Source: Parafrankia elaeagni
GTDB lineage: Bacteria; Actinomycetota; Actinomycetes; Frankiales; Frankiaceae
Assembly (NCBI RefSeq): GCF_000374165.1
Contig: NZ_KB893753.1
Span: forward strand, 1 to 38,849
Direction: 5' to 3'
DNA length: 38,849 nucleotides
The position numbers were made by a program, and so were the translations under genes. Within the stretch, counting starts at the first letter, position 1. The number at the start of each line of letters is the position of its first letter. The notes beneath the pieces are model-generated. The model had not been told where the DNA came from and searched no databases. It saw only the letters and a list, made by a program, of their open reading frames with translations. This document shows, piece by piece, positions 1 through 34,475 of this stretch.

Positions 1-3000
1 GGTGAGGGCGGCGCCCATCCCCGCCTCCCACAGGCCCCAGCCGATGGCGGTCGCTGGCACGCCGCTGCCGCGCAGATGGGCGGCGTAGGCGTCGACAAAG
101 GTGTTCGCCGCCGCGTAGTTCGCCTGCCCCGCGTTACCGAACAGGCCGGCGACCGACGAGAACAGGACGAACGCCTGGACGCCGCGGTCGCGCGTGACAG
201 CGTGCAGGTTGACCGCCGCGTCCACCTTCGACCGCAGCACACCGTCCAACCGCTCCGGCGTCAACGACGTGAACACACCGTCATCGGCCAGCACCCGCTC
301 CAGAGCACCCCGATCAGCCACATCACAGGCGACCAGACGCACCGTCGCACCCGCCGCGGTCAGCTCAGCCACCAACGTGTCCGCACCCGGCGCCGCCGAG
401 CCCCGCCGGCTGAGCAACACCAGATCCCGCACCCCGTGCACGGCGACCAGATGCCGCACCAGGACCGCGCCCAACGTCCCCGTCGCCCCCGTCACCACCA
501 CCGTCCCAGCACCGAAATCCACACCGCTGGTCTCCCGCCCAGCCGTCACCCGGACCAGCCTCGGCACCAGCACGGACCCGTCCCGGACCGCCGCCTGCCC
601 CACCCCCGACGCCACCACCACCGGCAACACCACACGATCAGCGGCCCCACCCACATCCACCAGCACAATCCGACCCGGATGCTCCGCCTGCGCCGAACGC
701 ACCAACCCCCACAACGCAGCGGCCTCCACGCCCGGCACTCCATCGCCCGGCAGTCCGGCATCCGGCGTCACCGCGACGGCTCCGGCGGTCACCACCACCA
801 GCCGGCTCTGCGCCCATCCCGGGTCGGACAACCACGTCTGCAGGACCTCGAGGAGTTCAGCCGCACGTCGGCGTACCAGCACCGGATCGAGCTGTACCCA
901 CGTCTGCGCGGTGCCCGCGTCCACCGGGAGCGGGGCGGCGACCCGGGTGCAGTCGACGACAAGCACCTCGGCCGGCTCGGGCAGCGGCTCCCCCAGCTGC
1001 ACCGTCCGCCAGGCCAGGTCGACGCCGTCGAGAACGGCACCGTCGGGGACGGCGCTGCCGGAGTCGAGGCCGGCTGGGACGAGGCCGGCGACCGGTCGCC
1101 ACCGCGGCAGGAACAGAAGCCGGTCGGCAAGACCGCGGCCGTCGGCGAGCTGGTCGGCGGACATCGGGCGCAGGGCGAGGGACTCGACGGCTGCCACCGG
1201 GAGGCCGTCCCCGTCCGCGAGCGTGAGCCGGACGGAGACCTGCGGGGACGACGGGCTCGTCGCCGGGGCGGCCGCCGGGGCGGCCGCGTTGCGGGCAAGC
1301 CGGACGCGCACCGTCAGGCCGGCGAGGCCGTGGACGTGGACGCCCGAGAAGGCGAACGGCAGCGGGACGCCTTCGGTGTCGGGCAGCAGCCCGCCGAGGG
1401 CGATCGCGTGCAGCGCGGCGTCGAACACCGCCGGGTGCAACACGTAGCCGTCGGTGGTCTCGGCGCCGGTGACCTCGGCGAACAGATCCTCACCGCGCCG
1501 CCAGGCCCGGACGAGGCCGCGGAACGCGGGACCGTAGCCCAGCCCGGCGTCCGCGAGCGCCTCGTAGAGGTGGGCGGTGTCGATCTCGTCCGCACCGGTC
1601 GGGGGCCACACTGTTAGGTCCGGATCGGGGTCGGGCACGCCGATCTCGGGCCGCAGGGCACCGGTCGCGTGCACGGTCCAGGTGGTTCCGGCCTCGTCCG
1701 GCCGCGCCGAGTCGACGCTCACGGTGCGCCGGCCGTCCTCCTCGGCGGCGGCCACCAGGACGCGCAGCCGGACGCCACCGTTCGCCGGCAGGACCAGCGG
1801 GGCCCGCAGGAGTAGCTCGTCGACGGACATTCCACCGACCCGCTCACCGGCGGCGAGCACCAGCTCGACCAGCGCGGTGCCCGGGACGACCGTCGCGCCG
1901 TGCACGGCGTGGTCGGCGAGCCACGGATGCGCCTGGACGGAGCACCGGCCGGTGAAGACCATGCCACCGTCGGGCAGCGGTACGGCGGCGCCGAGCAGTG
2001 GGTGACCGGTCTCGTCGAGGCCGACAGCCTGGAGATCGGTGCCGTCCGGGGCCGACTCGAGCCAGAACCGGCGGTGCTGGAAGGCGTAGGTCGGCAGGTC
2101 GACGTGCCGGGCACCGCTGCCCTCGAACACCCTCGCCCAGTCCACCCGGGCCCCGGTCACGAACAGCTCCGCCACCGCGCCCAGCAACGTGGCGGCCTCC
2201 TCCCGACCACGACGCAACGTCGACACCGCCAGCACAGCCCCCGGCTCAGGCAGCACATCACCAACCATCGGCGTCAGCACCGCATCCGGGCCGACCTCCA
2301 GAAACCGAGTCACACCCAGCTCTGCCATGGTCTGGACGGCGTCAGCGAAACGCACCGGCCGACGTACCTGGGCCACCCAGTACCCCGGATCCGACCACTC
2401 ACCCACCCCGACCGCGGCACCGGACACCGTCGAGACCGCCGGCAGGGCCGGCTCGGAGAACGTCAGACCACGCACCACCGTTTCGAACTCGGCCAGCATC
2501 GGCTCCATCAACACCGAATGAAACGCATGACTCACCGACAACCGCCGACTCCGCCACCCATGCTCCTCGGCGAGGACCGCCACCTGGTCCAACACGGCAT
2601 GCGGACCGGAAACGACAAGAGCCGACGGCCCGTTGACCGCCGCCACATCCACGACCAGACCCCGCGCCGACAGCCCGGCAAGTACCTCCACCTCACCGGC
2701 GGCGAGAGCGAGCATTCCTCCGCCGGCCGGCAACCCCTGCATCAACCGGCCCCGCGCCGCCACCAACACCGCCGCATCCGCCAGGCTCAACACCCCCGCC
2801 GCGTACGCCGCCGACACCTCACCAATCGAATGCCCCGCCACCACCTCAGCCCGCACCCCCCAGTCCCGCACCAGCGCCAGCAACGCCACCTCCACCGCGA
2901 ACAACGCCGGCTGCGCATAACCGGTCCCCTCCAACACCTCCGGATCGCCCTCAACCACCTCCCGCACCGAACAATCCAGAAGCGGATCCAACAGGCGTAC

Positions 3001-3012
3001 GCCGCCGACACC
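1..3012 (-). CDS. Downstream part of the disrupted PKS (AT-DH-KR), truncated by the left window edge
   Basis: The same frame as the upstream part continues after the TGA and stays open to the left edge. It repeats the AT middle ([12 protein letters not shown], then GHSIGE with His codon 2832-2830) and completes the AT, including HAFH near 2525 (malonyl). [15 protein letters not shown] with HxxxGxxxxP intact (His codon 1911-1909) and [10 protein letters not shown] (Asp codon 1422-1420). KR: glycines near 510, Ser, and catalytic Tyr (codon 117-115, QANYAAAN) are present, but RVLA is followed directly by DDGVFTSLT. Compared with the other KRs here, about 14 residues carrying VVHAAGVL are missing (junction near 282), so the KR is probably dead. 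A TTG at 2991 is the first plausible start, without an obvious ribosome site. AT and KR use G-ending codons, DH C-ending codons. The ACP would lie off the left edge. Confidence 0.72.
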
Positions 3013-3249
3013 TCACCAATCGAATGCCCCGCCACCACCTCCGCCCGAACCCCCCACCGCGTACGCCGCCGACACCTCACCAATCGAATGCCCCGCCACC
3101 ACCTCCGCCCGAACCCCCCAATGCCGCAGCAACCCGAGCAGCGCCACCTCCACCGCGAACAACGCCGGCTGCGCACACCCGGTCCCCTCCAACACCTCCG
3201 GATCGCCCTCAACCACCTCCCGCACCGAACAACCCACAAGCGGATCGAG
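2801..3249 (-). repeat. Triplicated AT-core segment containing an in-frame stop
   Basis: Three copies of the AT core follow each other: 3059-3249 (in frame, GHSIGE His at 3090), a 64-bp partial copy at 2995-3058 (out of frame, matching the first 62 bp of the previous copy exactly), and 2801-2994 (in frame again, His at 2832). Offsets between His codons are 64 and 194 bp, 258 in total, a multiple of three. The TGA at 3013-3015 arises because the short middle copy is read in the wrong frame. The two long copies differ at roughly 15 of 190 positions, so they are not a fresh exact duplication. Confidence 0.85.
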
Positions 3250-5297
3250 AACCGCGCACACCTCGTCGAACGCCGCCGCAAACACCGGAAACGCCCCGTA
3301 CAACCCCCGACCCATACCAACCCGCTGCGCACCCTGACCGGTGAACACCAGCCCCAACCGACCCTCGACGGCCACACCGCGCCTGCACGCGACGCCATCG
3401 GCCCCGTCGGACAGGTCAGACAGATCGGAAAAGGCCGAAAGGGAGGCAAGGGAGGCCGGCAGGGCCGAGGGGGCGGTGGTCAGCAGTACCGCCCGGTGCT
3501 CGAGAACAGGTCTGCGGGCGAGCGACCGGCCGACGTCCGCGAGGAGGAGCCCCTCGGACGACAGTGCTGTTCCCAGCCGCTCGGCCTGCGCGACGAGCGC
3601 CGCGTCGGTGCGCGCGGTCAGCACGATCGGAACGACCGGCAGCTTTGCCGCCGTCGGGCCGTCCTGCGCCGAGACCGTGTCCTGCGCCGAGCCTGGGTCG
3701 TCCTGCGCCGTGGCTGTGTCCGCCGCCGGGGTGGCGGGGGCCTCCTCGAGGATGACGTGGGCGTTGGTGCCGCTGATCCCGAACGACGACACCCCCGCCC
3801 GCCGGGGACGTCCGTCCTGCACCGGCCAGGGACGGGACTCGGTCAGGAGCCGCACCGCGCCCGCCGACCAGTCGACCTGGGGCGAGGGCGCGTCCACGTG
3901 CAGGGTCTGCGGCAGCAGGCCGTGCCGCATCGCCATGACCATCTTGATGACGCCCGCGACACCGGCCGCCGCCTGGGTGTGGCCGATGTTCGACTTGACC
4001 GATCCCAGCCACAGCGGGCGGTCGTCCGGCCGGTCCCGCCCGTACGTGGCCAGCAGGGCCTGGGCCTCGATCGGGTCGCCCAGCCGGGTGCCGGTGCCGT
4101 GGGCCTCGAGTGCGTCGACCTGCGCGGTGGAGAGGCGGGCGCCGGCCAGCGCCTGGCGGATGACCCGCTGCTGGGACGGACCGTTGGGGGCGGTGAGCCC
4201 ACTGCTCGCGCCGTCCTGGTTGACGGCGCTTCCCCGGATCACCGCGAGGACGGGATGCCCGTGGCGGTGGGCGTCGGAGAGCTTCTCCAGCAGGAGCATG
4301 CCGACGCCCTCGCCCCACCCGGTGCCGTCGGCGCCCGCGGCGAACGACTTGCAGCGGCCGTCGGCGGCCAGGCCGCCCTGCCGGCTGAACTCGATGAAGG
4401 TGCCGGGCGTCGCCATCACCGTCACGCCACCGGCGAGCGCCAGGTCGCACTCGCCGAGCCGCAGTGCCTGGGCCGCCAGGTGCATGGCGACCAGGGAGGA
4501 CGAACACGCCGTGTCGATGGTGACGGCCGGGCCCTCGAGGCCGAAGGTGTAGGCGATCCGGCCCGAGGCGACGCTCCCGGAGTTGCCGTTGCCGAGGTAG
4601 GCGGCGACCCCTTCGGGCAGCTCCAGCTGCCGGGAACCGTAGTCGTGGTACATGACGCCGGCGAAGACTCCGGTGCGGCTCTCCCGCATGCCGAGCGGGT
4701 CGAGGCCGGCCCGTTCGAAGGCCTCCCAGGAGGTCTCCAGCAGCAGCCGCTGCTGCGGGTCCATCGCGAGGGCCTCACGCGGGCTGATACCGAAGAGCCC
4801 GGAGTCGAAGCCCGCGGCGTCGTGGAGGAAGCCGCCGGCCAGGTGGGCGCCGGTGTCGAGCCGACCGGTCTCGTGGTCGTAGAGGCCGCCGACGTCCCAG
4901 CCGCGGTCGTCGGGGAAGCCGGCGATCGCGTCCCGCCCCTCGGCGACCAGCCGCCACAGGTCCTCCGGGGTGCTCACGCCCCCGGGGTAGCGGCAGCTCA
5001 TCGCCACGACGGCGATCGGCTCCCGGTCGCGTTCCGTCAGCTCGTGCAGACGCTGCCGGGCGGTGCGCAGGTCGGCCGTGGCCCGCTTGAGGTACGCGAG
5101 GTACTTCTCCTCGTTCGTGGACCCGTGCTGGTTCAGGGACCCACGGTCGTTCATGGCCTCTTGCTGGTTCGTGGCCTCTTGCTGGTTCATGGCCTGTTGC
5201 CCGTTCCTGTCCCGGCCGGCTGGCACGCTGGCTCTCGCTTCGCTCGTAGGGACGGGTCCCTTCCCGCCGGTCACCGCGCTCTCCCCGTTCCCGTCGC

Positions 5298-5301
<4 letters not shown>
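3013..5301 (-). CDS. Type I modular PKS, 5' part of a disrupted gene (docking-KS-truncated AT)
   Basis: The start is GTG at 5301-5299, overlapping the TGA of the upstream PKS by four bases (GTGA), which suggests translational coupling; no clear Shine-Dalgarno is seen. The first 50 or so residues are unusual and include five xN-type hexapeptides before a normal docking coil ([23 protein letters not shown]). KS spans about 90-510, with Cys266, EAHGTGT and NIGHTQ all intact. The AT starts normally (GQGAQ near 655, GHSIGE with His738) but after SAAYA the frame runs into a misplaced repeat, reads a glycine-rich stretch and stops at TGA 3015-3013. As written it encodes 762 residues with half an AT and no ACP, so it could not work as a module. 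The AT continues in the same frame after the stop (see 1-3012). It is a broken gene or an assembly artefact; the KS itself looks functional. Confidence 0.8.
5113..5202 (-). repeat. 18-bp tandem repeat, five units, at the N-terminus of PKS gene 5
   Basis: Five 18-bp units encode the hexapeptides xNQQEA, xNQQEA, xNDRGS, xNQHGS and the first part of xNEEKY. The units at 5149-5166 and 5167-5184 differ by one base. The last unit merges with the docking coil, which in the other proteins starts close to the initiator codon. Confidence 0.85.
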
Positions 5302-20948
<15,647 letters not shown>

Positions 20949-20956
20949 GAATTCCA

Positions 20957-20962
20957 CTCTCC
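20957..20962 (-). promoter_or_regulatory. Ribosome binding site deciding the start of PKS gene 4
   Basis: GGAGAG ends eight bases before the ATG at 20948. The alternative GTG at 20957-20955 would overlap this site, which favours the ATG. Confidence 0.7.
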
Positions 20963-21003
20963 ACAGACCGGTCAGAAAACTCTACGGGCCGGATCAGATC
21001 ATG

Positions 21004-21033
21004 ATGCTAGGAGAGGGGCTTTTACACGAGCAA
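21004..21033 (-). promoter_or_regulatory. Candidate promoter for PKS genes 4 and 5
   Basis: TTGCTC (21033-21028) and TAGCAT (21009-21004) are 18 bp apart on the minus strand, with the shared element directly upstream. The leader to the ATG at 20948 would be about 50 bases. Both hexamers are partial matches to consensus. Confidence 0.45.
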
Positions 21034-21054
21034 CCCCTGTCGCGCCCCTAGGGG
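21031..21054 (-). promoter_or_regulatory. Shared operator-like element in front of PKS gene 4
   Basis: This is the second copy of the element at 34501-34524. On the minus strand it reads CCCCTAGGGG, four bases, ACAGGGG, then TTG. The first heptamer and the palindrome are kept; the second heptamer differs at two positions. Confidence 0.6.
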
Positions 21055-21091
21055 GGCTTGCCGGTTACCCGAATACCGCCGTTAACCGAAG

Positions 21092-29263
<8,172 letters not shown>

Positions 29264-29269
29264 GTCTCG

Positions 29270-29273
29270 CTCC
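29270..29273 (-). promoter_or_regulatory. Ribosome binding site for PKS gene 3
   Basis: GGAG lies six bases before the ATG at 29263, within the 15-bp gap after the stop of PKS gene 2. It fixes the start and implies translation from a shared transcript. Confidence 0.75.
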
Positions 29274-29278
29274 GTTGG

Positions 29279-32200
29279 TCAGGACGTCTGGGTTTCGCCG
29301 CCGAGCATCAGATTGATCAGGTCGTCGACCGCCATGCCGTCGATCACGGCCGGGTCGATGGCGGGTGCCGGGCCGGTGGCAGGTGCCGGATCGGTGGCAG
29401 CTGCGGCAGATCCCCCGGCCGCGCCGGCCTCGCCGGACGGGGCGGACGGGGCGAGCGAGACCAGCTGTGGCAGCAGGCCGCTCGCGCGCAGCCGCGCGAC
29501 CGGAATCGACGCCAGCAACGCCCGGATCCCGGCCTCGTCGAGGTCTCCGGCGGAGGCGGACGAGAGGGCGGGAGCGGGAGCGGGCACGATCATGTCGAGC
29601 AGGTAGCGGGCGAGGCGGCCGGCGTCCGGGTGGTCGAAGACCAGCGTGGCGGGCAGGCGCAGCCCCGTGGCGGCGACCAGCCGGTTACGCAGCTCGACCG
29701 TGGTCAGCGAGTCGAAACCCAGCTCCTTGAACGCACTGCCGGGCACGACCGCCGCCGTCGACCGATGGCCCAGCACACCGGCCACCTCCCTGCGGACGAG
29801 CTCCAGCACGATCCGCTCGCGCTCGTCGCCCGAAGCCACCGCCAGCCGCTCCCGCAGGCCGCCGTCGCCCTGCGAGCGATCGGCCTCGGCGGACGGCGCC
29901 AGCGCCGGCGCCATCGCGTCGAAGAGCGGGCGCGGGCGCGCGGCGGTGAACAGCGGCAGGAACTGCGCCCACCGCACGTCGGCGACGGTCACCACGCCCT
30001 CGTCGGCGCCCACCGCCCGGGCCATCGCGACGAGAGCGGGTTGCGGGTCGATCGCGACCAGGCCGCGCCGACGCAGGTGCCCGGCCACCGCCGCGTCGGC
30101 GGCCATCCCCGCCTGGGCCCACGGCCCCCACGCGATCGCCGTACCCGGTCGTCCCGCCGCGCGGCGCCGCTGCACCAGCGCGTCCAGCGCCGCGTTGGCG
30201 GCCGCGTAGGCACCCTGCGCACCGCTGCCCCACACCCCGGAGATCGACGAGAAGACCACGAACGCGTCCAGTGGAGCGGCGCGCAGCAGTTCGTCCAGGT
30301 GCTCGGCACCACGCACCTTGGCGTCGACGACGCGGGCGAGATGCGCCGCGTCGGCCTCGGCGATCGGCCGGTCCTCGGCGACCCCGGCCGCGTGCACGAC
30401 CGCGTTCACCTCCCCGCCCAACGCCCAGAGCAGCTCGGCGACCTGCTCGCGGTCGGCGACGTCGCAGGCCCGGACCAGCACCTCGACGCCGAGGGCCGCC
30501 AGCTCACCGACGAGATCACCCACTCCGTCGGCGGCGGGGCCGCTACGGCTCACCAGCACCAGCCGCTCGGCGCCGCCGGCGGCCGCCCAGCGCGCCACGT
30601 GCGCGCCCAGCCCGCCGGTGCCGCCGGTGACGAGCACCGTGCCGCGGGGCCGCCACTCGTCCACCTCGTCGCGGGCCGCGGCCGGCACCAGGCGGCGTAC
30701 GAGGAGCCCGGTCCGGCGCACCGCCACCTGGTCCTCGCCGGCCGGCAGCCCGGACAGCGCCGTGACGATCCGGGCGGCGGCCCGACCGTCCACAGTCACG
30801 GTCTCGGGCAGGTCGAGCAACCCGCCCCACCGGTCCGGATGCTCAAGGCCGACCACCCGGCCGAGCCCCCACACCTGCGCCTGCCCGACCTCCACCGGAG
30901 GATCGGTCGGCCCGGTCGACACCCCGCCCGAGGTCACCAGCCACAGCGGCGCCGTGATGCCGGCATCGCCCAGCGCCTGCACGACGGCCAGCGTGTCGGC
31001 CAGGACGTCCCGACGCCCGCTGCCGCCGTCCGCGACAGCGGCGAGCGAAAGCACCCCGGACAGGGTCTCCGCCCGCATCGCGGACAGGGCGGCGGCCAGC
31101 TCGGCGCGGTCACCGACGGGCAGCGTGCGGACGTCGACACCGGCCTCGGCGAGCACCGCGCCCAGCCCCACGGTCTCCGCGTCGACGGTCTCCGCGTCGA
31201 CGGTGTCCGCGTCGACGGTGTCCGCGCTGGCAGCGTCCGGGCCGGCGGTGGCGGCGGTGTCCGCGCCGACGAGCAGCCATGTCCCCGACAGCGACGGCGG
31301 CCCCGGATCGGCGGGAACCGGCTTCCACGTCACCCGGTAACGCCAGCCGTCGGCCGTCGCCGCCGTCCTCCGACGGGTCCACCACGAGTCGAGTGCCGGC
31401 AGCACCGCACCCAGCGCCGCGTCGTCCACGCCGACGGTGGCGGCGAGGCTGGCGGTGTCCTCCTGCCGCACCGCCGTCCAGAAACCGGAGTCGGCGTCGG
31501 TGGGCTCCGGCGCCCGCGCGGCGTCCGGCAGCGTGTCAAGCCAGTAGCGCTGCCGGTCGAAGGCGTAGGTCGGCAGCTCGACGCGCCCGGCGCCGGTACC
31601 CGCGAAGACCCGCGTCCAGTCGACCGGCATCCCGTCGACGAAGAGCCTCGCCAGGGCGGTGAGCGCCGTCCGGGCCTCGTCGCGCTCGCGGTGCAGCATC
31701 GGGACGAAGGCGCCCCCGGGGCGGTCGGGCAGGCACTGCTGGGCGAGAGCGGTGAGCGTGCCGTCCGGGCCGAGCTCGACGAAGCGCGCTGCCGGCAGCT
31801 GCGTGAGGGTCGCGACCGCGTCCGCGAAGCGGACCGGCTCCCGGACCTGCCGGACCCAGTACTGCGGATCGGACCACTGGCCGGCCTCGACCTGGCGGCC
31901 GGTCACCGTGGACACCGCGACGAGCGCCGGCTCGGACAGCGTCATCCCCCGCAGGACGGCGCCGAAGTCGGCCAGCATCGGATCCATCAGCGCCGAGTGG
32001 AACGCGTGACTGGTGCGCAACCGGGTCGTCTTCCAGCCGTTGGTCGCCGCCCGTCCGGCGAGCGCGTCGACCGCCGCGGCGGATCCGGAGACGACCACCG
32101 AGGTCGGTCCGTTCACGGCGGCGAGGTCGACCGTGCCCGCCGCCAGCGCGCGGACGTCAGCCTCGCTGGCCTGGACCGCCAGCATCGCGCCGCCGGCCGG

Positions 32201-34375
32201 CAGCGCCTGCATCAGCCGGCCCCGTGCCGCGACGAGCTTCACCGCGTCCGCGAGGGTGAACACCCCGGCCGCGTACGCGGCGGCCACCTCACCGATCGAA
32301 TGGCCCGCCACGACGCCCGGCGCCACGCCCCAGTGGCGCAGCAGGGCGAACAGCCCGACCTCCAGGGCGAAGAGCGCCGGCTGGGCGTACTCGGTCCGGT
32401 CCAGCAGCTTCGGCCCACCGTCGATCTCGCCGTCGATCTCGCCGTCGATCTCGCCGTCGACGACCGTCCGCAGAGGGCGGTCCAGGTAGGCGTCGAACTC
32501 GGCGCAGACCTCGTCGAAGGCCGCCGCGAAGGCGGGGAAACCGGCGCGCAGGCGCCGGCCCATCGCCGTGCGCTGCGCGCCCTGCCCGGCGAACAGGAAC
32601 GCCTGTCTGCCCGGCGCCCTCGTCAGACCCGAGATCACGTTCTCGTGCGGGGCATCATCCGCAATGGCCGCCAGGGCGTGGTTCAGCGCGGTAGCCCGGT
32701 CGGACGCGGTGGCACCGTCGGACGCGGTGGCACCGTCGATGAGGAGGACCGACCGGTACGGCAGGGCGGCGCGCGCCGCCGTCGACAGGCCGATGTCGTG
32801 CACATCGACCGGCCCCGAACCAGCGCGGCTCGGGGCCGCAGCGGCGAGGTGGGTACGCAGCCGTGTCGCCTGCCGCCGGAGGCCGGCTGCGTCCCGGGCG
32901 GTCACCGGCACCGGCACCACAGGCAGCGCGCCGGCCGAGCCGTCCTCGCCAGCCGCCCCGTCCTCTCCGGCGGACGCGGGCGCGGGGGGCTCCTCGATGA
33001 TGACGTGCGCGTTGGTGCCGCTGATGCCGAACGACGAGACCGCCGCCCGGCGCGGCCGCTCCCCCGCCGGCCACTCCCGCGGCTCGGTCAGCAGCCTCAC
33101 CTCACCGGCGGACCAGTCCACCTGCTGCGAGGGCTCGTCCACGTGCAGCGTCCGCGGCATCAGGCCGTATCTCATGGCCTGAGCGATCTTGATGACGCCC
33201 GCGACGCCGGCGGCGGCCTGGGTGTGGCCGATGTTCGACTTGATCGATCCCAGCCATAGTGGCCGGCCGGCCGGTCGCCCCTGCCCGTAGGTCGCGATCA
33301 GTGCCTGTGCCTCGATCGGGTCACCGAGAGTGGTGCCGGTGCCGTGCCCCTCCACCAGGTCGACGTCGTTCGTGGACAGGCCGGCGTTCGCCAGCGCCTG
33401 GCGGATGACACGTTGCTGGGACGGCCCGTTCGGCGCGGTCAGCCCGCTGCTCGCGCCGTCCTGGTTCACGGCGCTGCCCCGCACCAACGCGAGGATGCGA
33501 CGCCCGTGGCGGCGGGCGTCGGAGAGCTTCTCCAGCAGGAGCATGCCGACGCCCTCGCCCCAGCCCGTGCCGTCGGCCGCGGCGGCGAACGACTTGCACC
33601 GGCCGTCCGCGGCGAGACCACGCTGGCGGGAGAAGCCGGTGAAGGTGTCGGGGGTGGCCATCACGGTCGCCCCGCCGGCCAGAGCCAGGTCGCACTCGCC
33701 GCTGCGCAGGGCCTGCGCGGCCAGGTGCAGCGCCACCAGCGACGACGAACAGGCGGTGTCGACCGTGACCGCCGGGCCCTCCAGACCGAACGTGTAGGAC
33801 ACCCGGCCCGAGGCGACGCTGCCGGAATTGCCGGTGCCGAGATAGCCCTCGACCTCGTCCGGAACGTCGATCAGACGGGCGGCATAATCGTGGTACATCA
33901 GCCCGGCAAATACTCCGGTTCGACTTCCACGCAGCTGGGACGGATCAATTCCGGCGCGTTCGAGGGCCTCCCAGGACGCCTCCAGCAGCAGGCGCTGCTG
34001 CGGATCGGTCGCCAATGCCTCCCGCGGGCTGATACCGAACAGCGCGGCGTCGAAGTCCGCGGCGTCGTAGAGGAAGCCGCCTTCCCGCGAATAGGAGGTG
34101 CCGGGATGATCGGGATCGGGATGGTAGAGACCCTCGACGTCCCATCCTCTGTCCGCGGGAAACAGGCCGATCCCGTCGCCACCGGCTGCGACCAGGTCCC
34201 ACAGCTCCTCGGGTGAGGTCACGCCGCCGGGATACCGGCAGGCCATCCCGACGATCGCGATCGGTTCCCGACTGTCCATCTCCAGTTCGGCGAGACGTTG
34301 CCGGGCCTGGTGGAGATCCGTGGTAACCCGTTTCAGGTAATCCCGAAGCTTCTGCTCGCCCGACACCTGAGCCAC
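29279..34375 (-). CDS. Type I modular PKS, one module (docking-KS-AT-KR-ACP-docking)
   Basis: A 1698-residue single-module synthase that adds malonyl and reduces the keto group to a hydroxyl. Residues 1-35 form the N-terminal docking coil ([22 protein letters not shown]). KS spans about 37-459, with Cys209 in DTACSSS, a His in EGHGTGT and a His in NIGHTQ. AT spans about 590-945, with GQGAQ, GHSIGE and HAFH (malonyl). The KR Rossmann glycines are near 1250 and Tyr1390 is catalytic; Trp lies eight residues before Tyr, Gln three before it, and LDD is absent, which is the A1 signature. ACP Ser1556 is in GFDSL. From about residue 1605 is a second kind of C-terminal docking segment ([17 protein letters not shown], then [13 protein letters not shown]). 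The start is GTG at 34375, the codon that puts the docking coil at the N-terminus; the nearby ATG at 34380 is out of frame. It lies 154 bp after the upstream PKS and 15 bp before the next, so it is probably cotranscribed with the latter. Confidence 0.95.
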   Translation of the reverse strand: MAQVSGEQKLRDYLKRVTTDLHQARQRLAELEMDSREPIAIVGMACRYPGGVTSPEELWDLVAAGGDGIGLFPADRGWDVEGLYHPDPDHPGTSYSREGGFLYDAADFDAALFGISPREALATDPQQRLLLEASWEALERAGIDPSQLRGSRTGVFAGLMYHDYAARLIDVPDEVEGYLGTGNSGSVASGRVSYTFGLEGPAVTVDTACSSSLVALHLAAQALRSGECDLALAGGATVMATPDTFTGFSRQRGLAADGRCKSFAAAADGTGWGEGVGMLLLEKLSDARRHGRRILALVRGSAVNQDGASSGLTAPNGPSQQRVIRQALANAGLSTNDVDLVEGHGTGTTLGDPIEAQALIATYGQGRPAGRPLWLGSIKSNIGHTQAAAGVAGVIKIAQAMRYGLMPRTLHVDEPSQQVDWSAGEVRLLTEPREWPAGERPRRAAVSSFGISGTNAHVIIEEPPAPASAGEDGAAGEDGSAGALPVVPVPVTARDAAGLRRQATRLRTHLAAAAPSRAGSGPVDVHDIGLSTAARAALPYRSVLLIDGATASDGATASDRATALNHALAAIADDAPHENVISGLTRAPGRQAFLFAGQGAQRTAMGRRLRAGFPAFAAAFDEVCAEFDAYLDRPLRTVVDGEIDGEIDGEIDGGPKLLDRTEYAQPALFALEVGLFALLRHWGVAPGVVAGHSIGEVAAAYAAGVFTLADAVKLVAARGRLMQALPAGGAMLAVQASEADVRALAAGTVDLAAVNGPTSVVVSGSAAAVDALAGRAATNGWKTTRLRTSHAFHSALMDPMLADFGAVLRGMTLSEPALVAVSTVTGRQVEAGQWSDPQYWVRQVREPVRFADAVATLTQLPAARFVELGPDGTLTALAQQCLPDRPGGAFVPMLHRERDEARTALTALARLFVDGMPVDWTRVFAGTGAGRVELPTYAFDRQRYWLDTLPDAARAPEPTDADSGFWTAVRQEDTASLAATVGVDDAALGAVLPALDSWWTRRRTAATADGWRYRVTWKPVPADPGPPSLSGTWLLVGADTAATAGPDAASADTVDADTVDAETVDAETVGLGAVLAEAGVDVRTLPVGDRAELAAALSAMRAETLSGVLSLAAVADGGSGRRDVLADTLAVVQALGDAGITAPLWLVTSGGVSTGPTDPPVEVGQAQVWGLGRVVGLEHPDRWGGLLDLPETVTVDGRAAARIVTALSGLPAGEDQVAVRRTGLLVRRLVPAAARDEVDEWRPRGTVLVTGGTGGLGAHVARWAAAGGAERLVLVSRSGPAADGVGDLVGELAALGVEVLVRACDVADREQVAELLWALGGEVNAVVHAAGVAEDRPIAEADAAHLARVVDAKVRGAEHLDELLRAAPLDAFVVFSSISGVWGSGAQGAYAAANAALDALVQRRRAAGRPGTAIAWGPWAQAGMAADAAVAGHLRRRGLVAIDPQPALVAMARAVGADEGVVTVADVRWAQFLPLFTAARPRPLFDAMAPALAPSAEADRSQGDGGLRERLAVASGDERERIVLELVRREVAGVLGHRSTAAVVPGSAFKELGFDSLTTVELRNRLVAATGLRLPATLVFDHPDAGRLARYLLDMIVPAPAPALSSASAGDLDEAGIRALLASIPVARLRASGLLPQLVSLAPSAPSGEAGAAGGSAAAATDPAPATGPAPAIDPAVIDGMAVDDLINLMLGGETQTS
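31170..31229 (-). repeat. 15-bp tandem repeat, four units ([10 protein letters not shown])
   Basis: Four 15-bp units (ACGGTSTCCGCGTCG on the plus strand, last one imperfect) encode DTVDA and ETVDA repeats in the structural half of the KR of PKS gene 2. Confidence 0.85.
32418..32460 (-). repeat. 12-bp tandem repeat, three perfect units (EIDG)
   Basis: Three perfect 12-bp units (CCGTCGATCTCG on the plus strand) plus a partial one encode DGEI repeats inside the AT of PKS gene 2, ahead of the GHSIGE motif. Confidence 0.85.
32701..32736 (-). repeat. 18-bp tandem repeat, two perfect units (ATASDG)
   Basis: Two identical 18-bp units (CGGACGCGGTGGCACCGT on the plus strand), with a decayed third to the left, encode DGATAS and DRATAL in the KS-AT linker of PKS gene 2. 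Confidence 0.75.
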
Positions 34376-34426
34376 CTCATTCCGGGAAAACCGGTATACG
34401 CGGACGGGGTTCCACCCAGCAGAAAG

Positions 34427-34458
34427 CTGGCTCCAGCGAAAAACCTGCTGGAGCCAGT
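34427..34458. repeat. Perfect 11-bp inverted repeat (hairpin) in the leader of PKS gene 2
   Basis: CTGGCTCCAGC (34427-34437) and its exact reverse complement (34448-34458) flank a 10-base loop. It lies between the candidate promoter and the GTG at 34375. No T-run follows the stem on either strand, so it is not a classical intrinsic terminator. It could be an RNA leader structure, a U-less terminator for the upstream gene, or a protein site. Confidence 0.6.
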
Positions 34459-34475
34459 CCTGCCACTGATCTGAA

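Noticed and set aside
3000-3060. A simple frameshift as the cause of the AT interruption
   Set aside because: The copies before and after the stop are in the same frame and the extra length is 258 bp, a multiple of three. The lesion is an inserted out-of-frame partial copy, not a one- or two-base error.
29279-34375. PKS gene 2 as a loading module
   Set aside because: Its KS has the normal catalytic Cys, not Gln, and it begins with a docking coil, so it is an extension module.
34378-34380. ATG at 34380 as the start of PKS gene 2
   Set aside because: It is out of frame with the docking coil and KS; the in-frame GTG at 34375 was used.
34427-34458. Rho-independent terminator of PKS gene 1
   Set aside because: No T-run follows the stem, and a promoter-like element lies upstream of it, so I recorded it as an inverted repeat of unknown role.
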